Source: Piscicola geometra (lineage: Eukaryota; Annelida; Clitellata; Hirudinida; Piscicolidae). From it: DNA of 64,000 nucleotides. Numbering within the stretch: position 1 is the stretch's first letter; each line of letters begins with the position of its first letter. The translations under genes were made by a program, and so were the position numbers. Below are positions 24,400 through 54,488 of the stretch, piece after piece. The stretch covers positions 10,686,445 to 10,750,444 of the forward strand of contig OX030956.1 of the NCBI GenBank assembly GCA_943735955.1, written 5' to 3'. The notes beneath the pieces are model-generated. The model was not told the DNA's origin, ran no database searches, and saw only the letters and a list, made by a program, of their open reading frames with translations.

Positions 24400-26118
24400 T
24401 GAAGTTTATTTTTAAAATGTAATATTAAAATGATATTGAAAAATTTATTTAATATTAAAGATTTTTTTTTGTATTTGATAATTTAGTTTATATTATATAA
24501 TATATTTTATATTGAATAATTATTCTTTTATTTAAAAATTATTTTATTATTGAATAATTATTTTTTTATTGAATAATTATTTTTTTATTGAATAATTTAT
24601 CATTTATTTAAATATTTTTTTAACTTATTTTATAACTTTTTATTTATTTTATAACTTTTTATTATTATTTTATAGTTTTTATTTATTTTATAATTATCTA
24701 TTCATTTTATAGTTTTTATTTATTTTATAATTATCTATTCATTTTATAATTACCTATTTATTTTATAATTATCTATTTATTTTAGAATTATCTATTTATT
24801 TTAGAATTATCTATTTCTTTTATAATTATCTATTTATTTTATAATTATATATTTCTTTTATAATTATCTATTTATTTTATAATTATCTATTTCTTTTATA
24901 ATTATCTATTTATTTTATAATTATCTATTTATTTTATAATTATCTATTTATTATATAATTATCTATTTATTTTATAATTTTTTAAATATTTTATAATTTT
25001 TTAAATATTTTATAATTTTTTAAATATTTTATAATTTTTTAAATATTTTATAATTTTTTCAATATTTTCTAATTTTTAATATATTTTTTCAATATTTTAT
25101 AGTTTTTAATATATTTTTTTTATATTTTCTAATTTTTAATATATTTTTTCAATATTTTATAGTTTTTAATATATTTTTTTTATATTTTATAATTTTTAAT
25201 ATATTTTTTAACATTTTATAATTTTTTATATATAATTTTAATATTTTATAATTTTTAATATATTTTTTACATATTTTATAATTCTTAATATACTTTCATA
25301 ATATTTTATCATTTTAAATATATATTTTTAATATTTTATCATTTTTATTATATTTTTTTAATATTTTATAATTTTTAATATATTTTTTTAATATTTTATA
25401 ATTTTAAATATATTTTTTTAATATTTTATAATTTTTAATATATTTTTTTAATATTTTATAATTTTTAATATATTTTTTTAATATTTTATAATTTTTAATA
25501 TATTTTTTTTATATTTTATAATTTTTAATATATATTTTCAGTATTTTATAATTTTTAATATATTTTTTCAATATTTTATAGTTTTTAATATATTTTTTTA
25601 ATATTTTATAATTTTTAATATATATTTTTAATATTTTATAATTTTTAATATATATTTTCAGTATTTTATAATTTTTAATATATTTTTTTAATATTTTATA
25701 ATTTTTAATATATATTTTTAATATTTCATAATTTTTAATATGTTTTTTTAATATTTTATAATTTTTAATATATTTTTTTTAATATTTTACAATTTTAAAT
25801 ATATTTTTTTAATATTTTATAATTTTTAATATATTTTTTTGATATTTTATAATTTTTAATATATTTTTTTGATATTTTATAATTTTTAATATATTTTTTA
25901 ATTTATTATTTTATTTTAGCAAAATACCTATAAAAAATAAAGTCCGTTTTTAACTATTTTAAGGGGTGAATCGGTTGAGGGGTGAATCGGTTATGGGATG
26001 AATCGGTTAAGGGGTGAATCGGTTATGGGGTGAATCGGTTAAGGGGTGAATCGGTTATGGGGTGAATCGGTTATGGGGTGAATCGGTTAAGGGGTGAATC
26101 GACTGCAATTCCTTAATA
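24400..26118. mobile_element. AT-rich element with 16-bp array, copy 2 (inverted)
   Basis: Mirror image of the element at 14412. The array of nine to ten 16-bp units (GGGGTGAATCGGTTAT) lies at 25960-26115, ending GAATCGACTGCAATTCCTTA. Inward it continues with AAATAAAGTCCGTTTTTAAC and then about 1.5 kb of AT tandem repeats (ATATTTTTTTAATATTTTAT). The far end near 24400 has no recognisable terminus, so the copy may be truncated. Confidence 0.68.
25960..26115 (-). repeat. 16-bp array CCGATTCACCCCATAA, inverted
   Basis: Nine to ten head-to-tail units, same consensus as 14437-14580 on the other strand. Confidence 0.93.
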
Positions 26119-26239
26119 CAGCTGTTTTTTTTATATTTGAAATATTTTATAATGAGTTAAAAACTATTAGAACAGATAAAAATAATATAAATACATAAAA
26201 ACTTAATTAACATCATATAAATAAAAACTTAGTAATAAC

Positions 26240-28822
26240 CAGTGTTATTTTCGTAACGAAAACGAAAACGATAATTCTGAATAATCGTTCCACGAAAACG
26301 AAAATAAAAACTAAATTTATTTTCAAAACGAAAACGAAAATAAAAACTATAATTATTTCCAAAAACGAAACTGAAATAAAAACTATAATTATTTCCAAAA
26401 CGAAAATTAAATAACTTTTATGACATGCCATAATATACAAATGAAAATTTATATAAAAAATATATGTCTATGTTATAAACATTATCTTTGGGCTTTATGA
26501 AAGTAGCGCCATTTATAAAACGTTATTTTATTACTGCTTCGCTTTTTCCACTAAATTATCACTTATTTTATTCGTAAATTTGTTATTATACTTCAAATTT
26601 GTTATTAATCAATAATTTACGTAATCAATTCTTATAATATTTCAAATTTAAATAACAATGAGTTTATCACGTTCATTTGCTGGTAGAAAGAAAGAAAGCG
26701 AAATTTGGAAATATTTTACATATTCTTCAGAAAACGACAAAAGTACATGCATCGTTGAAGTATCGTCGACCAAAGACGTACAGAAAGTATTATGCAACGC
26801 AACACTTAAAGGAAAAAATCCGACAAACCTCAAGGTTCATCTCTCTAGCTACCACAAAAAGTTTTTTCAAGAATTCGAGGAAATTGAATTAGTCAAGAAA
26901 GAGGAATTGTGAAAAGATTAAAAGTAATAAAAATTCCGTTCAACAAACTATTAGTTTTGGAAAAAAAACGACGAAAACGGTTTTGTATTCAAGTAAGTGC
27001 GAAAAATATTTGAAGAGACAAGACTTCTTATTAAAATTATTTGTAAACGCAAACATCCCATTAAATCTAGTATCTAATGAACATTTTAAAAACTTTGTGG
27101 AAACATTGGATAAACAATTTAAAATGCCAAGTAATTTTGTTTATTTTATCTTATTCAAAATGTAAAAAGTATTATCATATATTGTAGAAATTTATTTGAG
27201 CAATTACAATGCTCGTTATTCATTATAAATGATTACAATATATTGTACAAAAATAGTGGGGATCATTTATTGATTTTTTTTCCGGCCCATCAAAGTTACT
27301 GGATTTATTAAAAGACAAATACGATGAAGGTTGCAAAATTCTGAAGAACTCATTGAATAATGTTCGAAGAATAGTTATATATTTAGATATTTGGACCAAA
27401 AAAGGTTTAACATCATCATATGTTGGGATTTCAGCATGCCGCTTCAAACCACAGAGTAGCAAACCGTGTCATTACTTTTTAAACCTAATTCAACTGAATC
27501 ATCCCCACACTAGAGGAAAACTTGCTGAGTGTTTATCAAAGTGTCTCGCTGATTTGAATATAGAACCAAATAAAATGATTTTAATCATATCTGATAACGG
27601 TTCAAATATTTTAAAAGCTGTGCGTATTCTTCAAAATAAGCATGCAGAAAAAGACGATTATTCAGAAAATGAAAACTCAGATAGTGGTGAAGAAGAAAGT
27701 GAAACATTTTGTGATGAAATAGAATTAGAAAAATGGGTTCCTTATCGAGATATGCCATGTTTAGCATACACCATACAACTAGTTTTAAAAAGAGTATACT
27801 CCAATAATGTATATAAACCAATAATTACAAAAGCAAGGTATATAGTCAGCAAAATTAGAAAGTCAACAATACTTCTAGAAAAACTTCTTGAAAAATCTTC
27901 CAAAACAGTAATAACAGACTGCCCCACTAGATGGAAGAGCACTTTTTTTATGGTTGAAAGATTACTAGAACTAAAAGATGATGTCAATTATGTTATGGTT
28001 TTCGCCAAAATCGACACATTATTAGCAAGTGAATGGAACAGATTGGTAGAAGTTCAACATTTTTTGAAACCATTCGCAACCCCCACTGACAGTATTCAGA
28101 CCGATACATTGTCTTTATCACATGTCATACCGTTTTAGACTGTTTTAGACCTAGACTGCCATTTGGAACAAATTAAATTTGTAGGAATTTCTAGTTTGAT
28201 TGTTTCATTGAGGAGTGCAATTCAACATTATTTTGAGTGATTCTTAAATTCCTTTTCATTGAAATTCAATCCAGTAACAGCAGCTGCTACATTTGTGGAT
28301 CCAACTGTTGCAGAATTCATTCTGTTACCACAATATTCTAGTTTATTGCATGCTGCTACAACTTACATTTGTTCACAGGTAATTTAGATATATTTTAAAA
28401 ACAAGTTTTCAATTAAATTATAAATCTTATTTAATGATACATCAGAAATAGACTAAAGAAAACCTACAAATAAAAGTTTTCCTGAGACTGAATACATTTT
28501 TATTTGACTAAATTTTTTAAACTCATTTGTTGTTAATATACTATTCTATTTTACTGTTTCATTTTATGATCAATTAATTTTTTTAGATATAAATAAATAG
28601 TGTTTAAAGTTTCAAATTGATATAATTTCAAAACTGAAATAAAAATAAAAACTATAATTATTTTCAAAACTGAAACGAAAATAAAAACTATTTTCAAAAC
28701 GAAAACGAAAATAAAAACTAAATTTATTTTCAAAACGAAAACGAAAATAAAAACTATAATTAATTCCAAAACGAAATAGAAATAAAAACTATAATTATTT
28801 TATGGAACGAAAATAACACTGC
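26240..28822 (+). mobile_element. hAT element 1 with BED-finger transposase, broken
   Basis: Ends are inverted repeats: CAGTGTTATTTTCGT at 26240 and ACGAAAATAACACTG ending at about 28821. Subterminal zones repeat AAAACGAAAATAAAAACTAT. The transposase reads on the plus strand in pieces: BED-type finger about 26658-26912 (SEIWKYFTYSSEN, CNATLKGKNPTNLKVHLSSY); 26983-27165; catalytic part 27353-28138 (VIYLDIWTKKGLTSSYVGIS, IISDNGSNILKAV, MPCLAYTIQLVLKR, TRWKSTFFMVERLLEL). It continues after a stop with AAATFVDPTVAEFILLPQYS to about 28383. The C-terminal dimerisation domain is absent, so it is defective. No clear 8-bp target duplication. Confidence 0.85.
27353..28138 (+). pseudogene. hAT 1 transposase, catalytic region
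   Basis: 261 codons open. LDIWTKKG, SDNGSNI and the TRWKSTF motif are at the positions expected for the RNase H-like core of hAT transposases. An acidic insert (SENENSDSGEEESETFCDE) interrupts it at residues about 104-122. The frame ends at a stop beside a short local duplication (GTTTTAGACTGTTTTAGAC). Confidence 0.8.
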
Positions 28823-29300
28823 TGGCTACCTAATTCACCAGGCAGATGAGCTCTGCAGTTGAAGGACATACTGTCTTCTGAACGACTCTTCTAAATATGA
28901 AATTAATTGAAATAGTTATTTAATTAATTTATTAAAATATTAAATTTTTATTATTATTTTGGTTAAATCAGTCATTCAGTCAGTCAGTCAGTCTATAGGA
29001 CTATAAGCTGGAGTCTTGAACACCATAGGGTGCTTCAGTTTCTGTTCTTGCTACATCTAGAATAGACTATTTTAACTCATTTTATTATGGTTAATAATAC
29101 TTTGAAGCCTTTAGTATTTATATTATTAATTTATAAAACTATAAAAATACTATTTTTAGTTGAATAATATATAGTATTTATTTTATTAATTTCTAAAAAT
29201 AATTTTTTACATTTATAAAATTTTGAACAAATCAGTCAGTCAGACTATAGGCTATGTTCTTAAACACTATTGGGGCACCACAGTAAGACCTCCAACCAGT
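28823..29300. other. Spacer with a LINE fragment and CAGT repeats
   Basis: At about 29033-29086 the plus strand reads VSVLATSRIDYFNSFYYG, a short scrap of the conserved LINE motif VLSRIDYCNS. Short CAGT repeats occur at 28970-28990 and 29230. Nothing else recognised. Confidence 0.4.
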
Positions 29301-29304
29301 TTCC

Positions 29305-29778
29305 TCCATTCCGGAGGACTTTTTATCCGGAGGACTTTTTATCCGGAGGACTTTTTATCCGGAGGACTTTTTATCCAGAGGACTTTTTATCCGAGGACTT
29401 TTTATCCGAGGACTTTTTATCCGGAGGACCTTTTATCCGTTTACCGTTTTAATTATGTATGTAAAAAAATATAGTGCGTTTTATAATAAAACGGACTATA
29501 TTTAACTATACTCTTAACTAAAATTAAATAAAATTAAATTTTTATTTATTTAGAATTGTGAAACGAATCTATTAAATAAATGAAGTCCGTTATAGTTGTA
29601 ATTATGTAATTTAAAAAAAATTGTTTTATTTATTTAAAATTGTGACACGAATTCATTACAAAATCCGTTTTTTATATAAAAAGTCCGTTTTATTTATACT
29701 AAAATATTAACAAGGAGACTTTTCTCCGAGAGACTTTTTCTCCATGAGGTTTTTTTTCCGGGAGGCTTTTTGCAGCTT
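29305..29778 (-). mobile_element. Short element with two 16-bp arrays
   Basis: Read on the minus strand: about four GGAGAAAAAGTCTCTC-type units (29775-29705), TTGTTAATATTTTAGTATAA, AACGGACTTTTTATAT units (29700-29480), then TAAACGGATAAAAGG and about eight CCGGATAAAAAGTCCT units (29435-29305). No protein. Parts match 9958-10330 and 8675-8905, suggesting a short non-autonomous element whose ends are different 16-bp arrays. Confidence 0.6.
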
Positions 29779-30888
29779 TAACAAATTCAACTCAGCAATG
29801 TCAAATATTTTCACATCATAAAAATCATTTGTAAACTTCATTCAAAAAATAAGTTTTAACAACTTTATTAAACTCAAAATTTTAGAAATGACAAGTTACA
29901 AATATTATCAAATTGTTTAATGAAAAAGTGTTACCATAATATTGGTCAGAGAACTAGAAGTCATCAGCATGTTTTACTATGGGGAAAAATGTATAATAAT
30001 TATAGGGTTTTTTATTTTGCCTATCAGCGGTCAGAATATTTATTCTTGAATAATCCTGACATGTTTTTTAATCTTATTTTTATCAATGTCAGCTAATATG
30101 ATACAAAATGAGTAGTTAAATTAAATTGATGAGTTTGCAAAAAATGCTAAAACAGTGTCATGATGTTGAAAAAGTAGACCTATTTCACTGTTAATGGGCA
30201 AGTCACTTCCAAACCCAACAGGCCATTGGCTGCTCTATTCTCTTACTGGTCTCTTCTGCTGCTGCTGGTGCACATAGGATGTACCTTTTTTTTATTTAAC
30301 TCATATCTCTTTAAGCCCTTTGAATTTTTGTTAGGGTTGACTGAGTGAAGATGAATAAGGAAAGAACTTAATCCCTCAGTGGGATGGTTTTCGTAAATAA
30401 AAACAATTTTATGCACTATCTTTCATGTAAAGCACTTAAAAATTGGTTTTTACTACCTTCAAACTTTGAATCAAAGAAATTTAAACTTCAAAGTTGTTCA
30501 TTATCTTTAGACTTGCATAACTTATTATTATCGCTCAATGAGGTTCATTTCATAGCTATTAAATGCCTTTTAAGGCAGTAATTTTTTTGTGGAAACCCAA
30601 TAAGTTTAACTTCAAGCCCTTCTTCAAACACACTTTCACTAAAACCAACCGGAATTATGAAAATCGCCTCCAAAGTAACATGTTTTTGCATTGCAACCTC
30701 CATGAAATATTTTTTTTACCATACAGCTATTTATAGAGCTGAGCGTGACGTCACTTGGAAACATATACCATAGATATCCTACAAACAACAAGTAGAATAG
30801 ATACGCCCTTTGTATTAATCACTAATGCAAGAGACCGTTATTCAAAAGGTCCAACCGAAGATTATATCCTGCGTCAATAATATCAATA
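29779..30888. other. AT-rich intergenic stretch
   Basis: No gene recognised. At 30769-30795 is TAGATATCCTACAAACAACA, also found at 1580-1600 in the hAT-derived remnant and partly at 32827-32850. Confidence 0.3.
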
Positions 30889-30890
30889 AT

Positions 30891-30937
30891 ACGCTATCCT
30901 GCGACAATATTGACTCAATATTGTCGCAGGATAGCGT
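30891..30937. repeat. Perfect palindrome, 23-bp arms, 1-base centre
   Basis: ACGCTATCCTGCGACAATAT followed by TGA, one C, then the exact reverse complement. The arm contains ATCCTGCG, related to the ATMCTGCGTCC ends of the TIR element starting 14 bases downstream. Confidence 0.95.
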
Positions 30938-30950
30938 AGCCGCGCGGTTG

Positions 30951-31856
30951 GTGTTATACTGCGTCCAGATTTTATAATCTAGTAATTTAGTGAATTTGTA
31001 ATTTTAAGTTACGAATTTATTGGGAATAAATTCATTATTATATTTTTATGTATTCATTTCAAAACTTGAATAGGTTCACTATTAAAAATAAATTATTATT
31101 CCACTTAAATACTTTCTAAATTTTAGGCTAGGATTTATTTGAATGCCTTGGACTAATACGCAAACCTGTCGGATACTGGTTCTGTAATAGTTGTAAATAA
31201 CGATTTTACATATTATTATTTTTATTATTACACCTTGTCAAATTTTTATTGTTAAACTTAGTCTAATACAAGAATTTTATTTAGTATACTTTTTCGAATA
31301 AAAATATAGTATGATCAAAATAAAATATGAATATTTAATTAAAACAATTTTCACAAATATACGGGTTAGGATTAAGGTTAGGTTCAGGGTTAAGATTAGG
31401 GTTAGGGTTAAGGTTATGGTTAGGGTTAGGGTTAGGATTATGGTTGGGATTTGGGTTTATCAAGATGATTGATCAATAACTATTATTTTTTAAGTACCAT
31501 AATTTATATAAGATTTTTAGTGGATAAAATTGAATAAAAAACAAATTTATTAATTATAATTATAATGAGTAAAATAAAAAAAAATTGGATGATTAAAATA
31601 TAAATAAAAGATAAATTAAATTATTAGAGTAATTTTTGATAAATGAAGTATTTTAAATATTTATTTATGTAGTGTTAGGTTAAGGTTTATGTTATGGGTT
31701 AGTTTACGAAAATTCAATGATTATTACATATTATAGAAAAAAAATTAACAAATAAGAAATTTATTATTATTATTCTACGAAAATTCACTAAATATTAATA
31801 AATAAGAAAAAAGATTGTTAAAAGTATCTCGCAAAAATCTGGACGCAGGATAACAC
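30951..31856. mobile_element. TIR element, about 906 bp, with telomere-like core
   Basis: Terminal inverted repeats of 23 bp with one mismatch: GTGTTATACTGCGTCC...TTTT at the left, its complement AAAATCTGG...AACAC at the right. No coding capacity. It contains GGTTAGGGTT-type repeats. No target duplication is evident. Directly followed by GGGGAACGGACAAAAAGCC, a 16-bp module also seen at 9953-9972. Confidence 0.7.
31363..31455 (+). repeat. Telomere-like TTAGGG repeats (plus strand)
   Basis: Degenerate GGTTAGGGTTAGGGTTAAGG repeats inside the TIR element. Interstitial, not a chromosome end, since ordinary sequence continues on both sides. Confidence 0.75.
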
Positions 31857-31989
31857 GGGGAACGGACAAAAAGCCTCTCGGAGAAAAAGCCTATCATATT
31901 CAGAAATAAAGAAAAGATTTTAAAAGACCATGAATGAGTCTGCAGTAGGCATTTCTCTTCATAAAATTATGAACCATATCCCATGTATA

Positions 31990-32265
31990 AATTTAAATTA
32001 TTTATATTTCAAAATATTTTGATTTATATTTCAAAATATTTTGATTTATATTTCAAAATATTTTGATTTATATTTCAAAATATTTTGATTTATATTTCCA
32101 AATATTTTGATTTATATTTCCAAATATTTTGATTTATATTTCCAAATATTTTGATTTATATTTCCAAATATTTTGATTTATATTTCCAAATATTTTGATT
32201 TATATTTCCACATATATATATATATTTTATTATTTAAATAAATATTGCATTTTTATTTATTTATA
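31990..32265 (+). repeat. 22-bp AT tandem repeat
   Basis: About ten units of TTATATTTCAAAATATTTTG plus AT, changing midway to TTTCCAAATATT. Confidence 0.85.
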
Positions 32266-32269
32266 GAAG

Positions 32270-32700
32270 ATTCAAACTTAACCCTAATCCTAACCTTAAC
32301 CCTAGTCATAAACTTAACCCAAATCCTAGCCTTAACCCTAATCCTAATTTATATTTCAAAATATTTTGATTAATGTTTCAAAATATTTTGATTAATGTTT
32401 CAAAATATTTTAACTAATGTTTCAAAATATTTTGATTAATGTTTCAAAATATTTTGATTAATGTTTCAAAATATTTTGATTTATATTAAAAAATATGTTG
32501 ATTTATATTATAAAATATTTTGATTTATATTATACAATATTTTGATTTATATGAAAAAATATTTAGATTCATATTTAAAAATATTTATTTATTTATATTT
32601 CAAAATATTTTCTTTATATTTAAAAAATATTTTTTACTTAAATTGATAGAAGATTCAACCTAAACCCTAACCCAAACCCTAACCTTAATCCTAATCCTAA
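32270..32700 (-). repeat. Telomere-like CCCTAA repeats flanking a 22-bp repeat
   Basis: CTTAACCCTAATCCTAACC at 32278-32345 and CCTAAACCCTAACCCAAACC at 32657-32700, on the opposite strand to 31363-31455. Between them is another AT tandem repeat with 22-bp units (AATGTTTCAAAATATTTTGA). Confidence 0.7.
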
Positions 32701-32819
32701 TAATTTGTACATTAATAAAATATATAATAATTTGTGCAAAAAAGATAAAAAAACATCGAATTAAAAAAAATATTTGTGAAGTTAAAAAAAAAATTCAAAT
32801 ATATTATAACTATAATAAA

Positions 32820-35800
32820 ATAAATCATATATATCCTACAAGATACTATATATATGAAAATAAATATATTAATTATATGAATAAAATGATAAATATATTA
32901 TAAAAACTATAATAAAATAAATCATATATATCCTACAAGATACTATATATATGAAAATAAATATATTAATTATATAGATAAATTGATAAATATATTAATT
33001 ATATGGATAAATAAATTAATTATATAGATAAATTGATAAATATATTAATTATATGGATAAATTGATGAATATATTAATTAAATGGATAAATATATTAATT
33101 AAATGGATAAATATATTAATTATATGGATAAATTAATAAATATATTAATTATATGGATAAATATATTAATTATATAGATAAATTGATAAATATATTAATT
33201 ATATGGATAAATTGATAAATATATTAATTATATGTATAAATTGATAAATATATTAATTATATGGATAAATATATTAATTATATAGATAAATTGATAAATA
33301 TATTAATTATATGGATAAATATATTAATTATATAGATAAATTGATAAATATATTAATTATATGAATAAATGGATAAATATATTAATTATATAGATAAATA
33401 TATTAATTATATGAATAAATATATTAATTATATGGATAAATATATTAATTATATGGATAAATTGATAAATATATTAATTATATGGATAAATTGATAAATA
33501 TATTAATTATATGGATAAATTGATTAATATATTCATAAATATATTAATTATATAGATAAATTGATAAATATATTAATTATATGAATAAATGGATAAATAT
33601 AGTAATTATATGAATAAATATATTAATTATATGGATAAATATATTAATTAAATGGATATATAAATTAATTATATGGATGAATATATTAATTATATAGATG
33701 AATATATTAATTATATGGATAAATTGATAAATATATTAATTATATGGATAAATATATTAATTATATGGATAAATATATTAATTAAATGGATAAATATATT
33801 AATTATATGGATAAATATATTAATTATATGGATAAATATATTAATTATATGGATAAATATATTAATTATATGGATAAATATATTAATTATATGGATAAAT
33901 ATATTAATTATATGGATAAATATATTAATTATATAGATAAATATATTAATTATATGGATAAATATATTAATTATATGGATAAATATTTTAATTATATGGA
34001 TAAATATATTAATTATATGGATAAATATACTAATTATATGGATAAATATATTGATTATATGGATAAATATATTAATTATATGGATAAATATATTAATTAT
34101 ATGGATAAATATATTAATTATATGGACAAATATATTAATTATATGGATAAATATATTAATTATATGGATAAATATATTAATTATATGGATAAATATATTA
34201 ATTATATGGATAAATATATTAATTATATGGATAAATATATTAATTATATGGATAAATATATTAATTATATGGATAAATATATTAATTATATGGATAAATA
34301 TATTAATTATATAGATAAATATATTAATTATATGGATAAATATATTAATTATATGGATAAATATATTAATTATATGGATAAATATATTAATTATATGGAT
34401 AAATATATTAATTATATAGATAAATATATTAATTATATGGATAAATATATTAATTATATGGATAAATATATTAATTATATGGATAAATATATTAATTATA
34501 TGGATAAATATATTAATTATATGGATAAATATATTAATTATATGGATAAATATATTAATTATATGGATAAATATATTAATTATATGGATAAATTGATAAA
34601 TATATTAATTATATGGATAAATATATTAATTATATGGATAAATATATTAATTATATAGATAAATATATTAATTATATGGATAAATATATTAATTATATGG
34701 ATAAATATATTAATTATATGGATAAATATATTAATTATATGGATAAATATATTAATTATATGGATAAATATATTAATTATATGGATAAATATATTAATTA
34801 TATGGATAAATATATTAATTATATAGATAAATATATTAATTATATGGATAAATATATTAATTATATGGATAAATATATTAATTATATGGATAAATATATT
34901 AATTATATGGATAAATATATTAATTATATAGATAAATATATTAATTATATGGATAAATATATTAATTATATGGATAAATATATTAATTATATGGATAAAT
35001 ATATTAATTATATGGATAAATATATTAATTATATGGATAAATATATTAATTATATGGATAAATATATTAATTATATGGATAAATATATTAATTATATAGA
35101 TAAATATATTAATTATATGGATAAATATATTAATTATATGGATAAATATATTAATTATATAGATAAATATATTAATTATATGGATAAATATATTAATTAT
35201 ATGGATAAATATATTAATTATATAGATAAATATATTAATTATATGGATAAATATATTAATTATATGGATAAATATATTAATTATATAGATAAATATATTA
35301 ATTATATGGATAAATATATTAATTATAAGGATAAATATATTATATATATGGATAAATATATTAATTATATGGATAAATATATTAATTATATGGATAAATA
35401 TATTAATTATATGGATAAATATATTAATTATATGGATAAATATATTAATTATATGGATAAATATATTAATTATATGGATAAATATATTAATTATATGGAT
35501 AAATATATTAATTATATGGATAAATTGATAAATATATTAATTATATGGATAAATTGATAAATATATTAATTATATGGATAAATATATTAATTATATGGAT
35601 AAATATATTAATTATATGGATAAATATATTAATTATATGGATAAATATATTAATTATATGGATAAATTGATAAATATATTAATTATATGGATGAATATAT
35701 TAATTATATGGATAAATATATTAATTATATGGATAAATATATTAATTATATGGATAAATATATTAATTATATGGATAAATTGATAAATATATTAATTATA

Positions 35801-36390
35801 TGGATGAATATATTAATTATATGGATAAATATATTAATTATATGGATAAATATATTAATTATATGGATAAATATATTAATTATATGGATAAATATATTAA
35901 TTATATGGATAAATATATTAATTATATGGATAAATATATTAATTATATGGATAAATATATTAATTATATGGATAAATTGATAAATATATTAATTATATAG
36001 ATAAATTAATAAATATATTAATTATATGGATAAATTAATAAATATATTAATTATATGGATAAATTAATAAATATATTAATTATATGGATAAATTAATAAA
36101 TATATTAATTATATGGATAAATTAATGAATATATTAATTATATGAATAAATTAATAAATATATTAATTATATGGATAAATTAATAAATATATTAATTATA
36201 TGGATAAATTAATAAATATATTAATTATATGGATAAATTAATAAATATATTAATTATATGGATAAATTAATAAATATATTAATTATATGGATAAATAAAT
36301 AAATATATTAATTATATGGATAAATAAATAAATATATTAATTATATGGATAAATTAATAAACATATTAATTATATGGATAAATATATTAA
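32820..36390 (+). repeat. 21-bp satellite ATATGGATAAATATATTAATT, about 3.5 kb
   Basis: More than 150 copies. The core (about 33780-35520) is nearly uniform with scattered ATAGAT variants. The edges are more diverged and carry 28-bp variants with an extra TGATAAA. 36000-36380 is dominated by the AAATTAATAAATATATTAAT variant. Because 21 is a multiple of three and the unit has no stop, it opens long frames (YINYMDK repeats) that are not genes. Confidence 0.97.
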
Positions 36391-36517
36391 TTATATATTT
36401 TCGATTTCAAAAGTGAAATAAATAGAAGTTTTATGACGTCTTATTGCTTCATAATTAATTTAAACTGCCCATCCCATATTACATAATTATTTTTTAACAA
36501 CCTAAATTTGCAACTTT

Positions 36518-36712
36518 TTTGAAAATTAATTTTGTTTAATGTAAACAAATAAAATTAATTTTGTTTAATGTAAACAAATAAAATTAATTTTGTTTAATGT
36601 AAACAAATAAAATTAATTTTGTTTAATGTAAACAAATAAAATTAATTTTGTTTAATGTAAACAAATAAAATTAATTTTGTTTAATGTAAACTAATAAAAT
36701 TAATTTTTTTAA
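36518..36712 (+). repeat. 29-bp tandem repeat, six to seven copies
   Basis: Unit TTTTGTTTAATGTAAACAAA followed by TAAAATTAA, almost without variation. Confidence 0.9.
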
Positions 36713-36844
36713 ATGACATCACTACGAATGATTACAGTATATACTAATCGAGTTTTGAATATTTTAGCCCTAAAACTAATTGAGTAATTTAAAAAAAAGT
36801 TAATGCTATTCCATAAAAATTAATTTCTATATGTATAGTATATA

Positions 36845-37212
36845 TGTTCCATCCAAAGTCGCTGTCCCGTCCAAAGATACATTATGCATGCGTAATTAGA
36901 CTATTTTTAGCTATTTGGACCAAACTAGAATTTGCGAATTCACATCAATAATGAGGGTCTATTTAAACCTAAAGATTTTGTTTTTGATTATCCATCTTAT
37001 ACTATCTTATCTTAACTTATTTAACACTTTCTTTTAAAAATGATCGCAACTTTTCTTAACACTATCAAATTCAAACTCAAATTCTCGATCGCAACTTTTC
37101 TTAACACTATCAAATTCAAACTCAAATTCTAGTTTGGTCCAAATAGCTAAAAATAGTCTAATTACGCATGCAAAATGTATCTTTGGACGAGACAGCGACT
37201 TTGGATGGAACA
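36845..37212. mobile_element. MITE, 368 bp, long inverted ends, TA-flanked
   Basis: Arms of about 95 bp are near-perfect inverted repeats, starting TGTTCCATCCAAAGTCGCTG and ending with its complement at 37212. TA flanks both ends (TATA|TGTTCC, GGAACA|TATA), as for Tc1/mariner-type elements. The loop contains a tandem pair of ACTTTTCTTAACACTATCAA (about 37047 and 37094). Confidence 0.85.
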
Positions 37213-37659
37213 TATATTTTGGTCTTGGAATTCCCATTTTCGAATTAATAGATGCTACATAAAACTCAACCCAACAAAAAATAATGCATTTTTAGAAAAT
37301 TTTAACTTTCTTATATTAAAAACCATCTATTAAATGAAAGGCTGTCAACATTTTATTTTTTCATTCATGAAAAGTTTATAACAAAATTTATAATTGTTTT
37401 CAATAATCACTTCTATCAATGTACGTATGAAAGTAAAGGGTAATAAATAATTTATTTAAGCATTGAATTTTTATTTTAGATTTAAACAAAACGAGATTTT
37501 AGTTGGTCATATTTGTTGTTTTAACGTTTTTTCACTTTAATTTTATTGTTTGAAGTTATAATGGGTGTTGTTTTTTTACTAGTTTTCTGATTAACCTGGA
37601 AATAATACATTCAAAAATAAGGTTTAAATTACAAATAAAAATTAGAAGACTAACCCAAA
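37213..37659. other. AT-rich stretch downstream of the last IMPACT exon seen
   Basis: No exon recognised. If the 37672 donor is used, a short C-terminal exon of IMPACT could lie here or further down. Confidence 0.3.

Positions 37660-54488
<16,829 letters not shown>

Noticed and set aside
26213..26440. Minus-strand frame rich in IIVFIFVF, also at 28551-28769
   Set aside because: Shadow of the AAAACGAAAATAAAAACTAT subterminal repeats of hAT 1.
31363..32700. Chromosome end
   Set aside because: The TTAGGG-like repeats are degenerate, occur in both orientations and are followed by ordinary sequence.
33673..36000. Long open frames with YINYMDK repeats (up to 314 codons)
   Set aside because: Caused by the 21-bp satellite, whose unit is a multiple of three with no stop. 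No start context, splice signals or non-repeat sequence supports a protein.
37034..37237. Minus-strand frame with repeated EFEFDSVKKSCD
   Set aside because: Translation of the duplicated loop sequence of the MITE.
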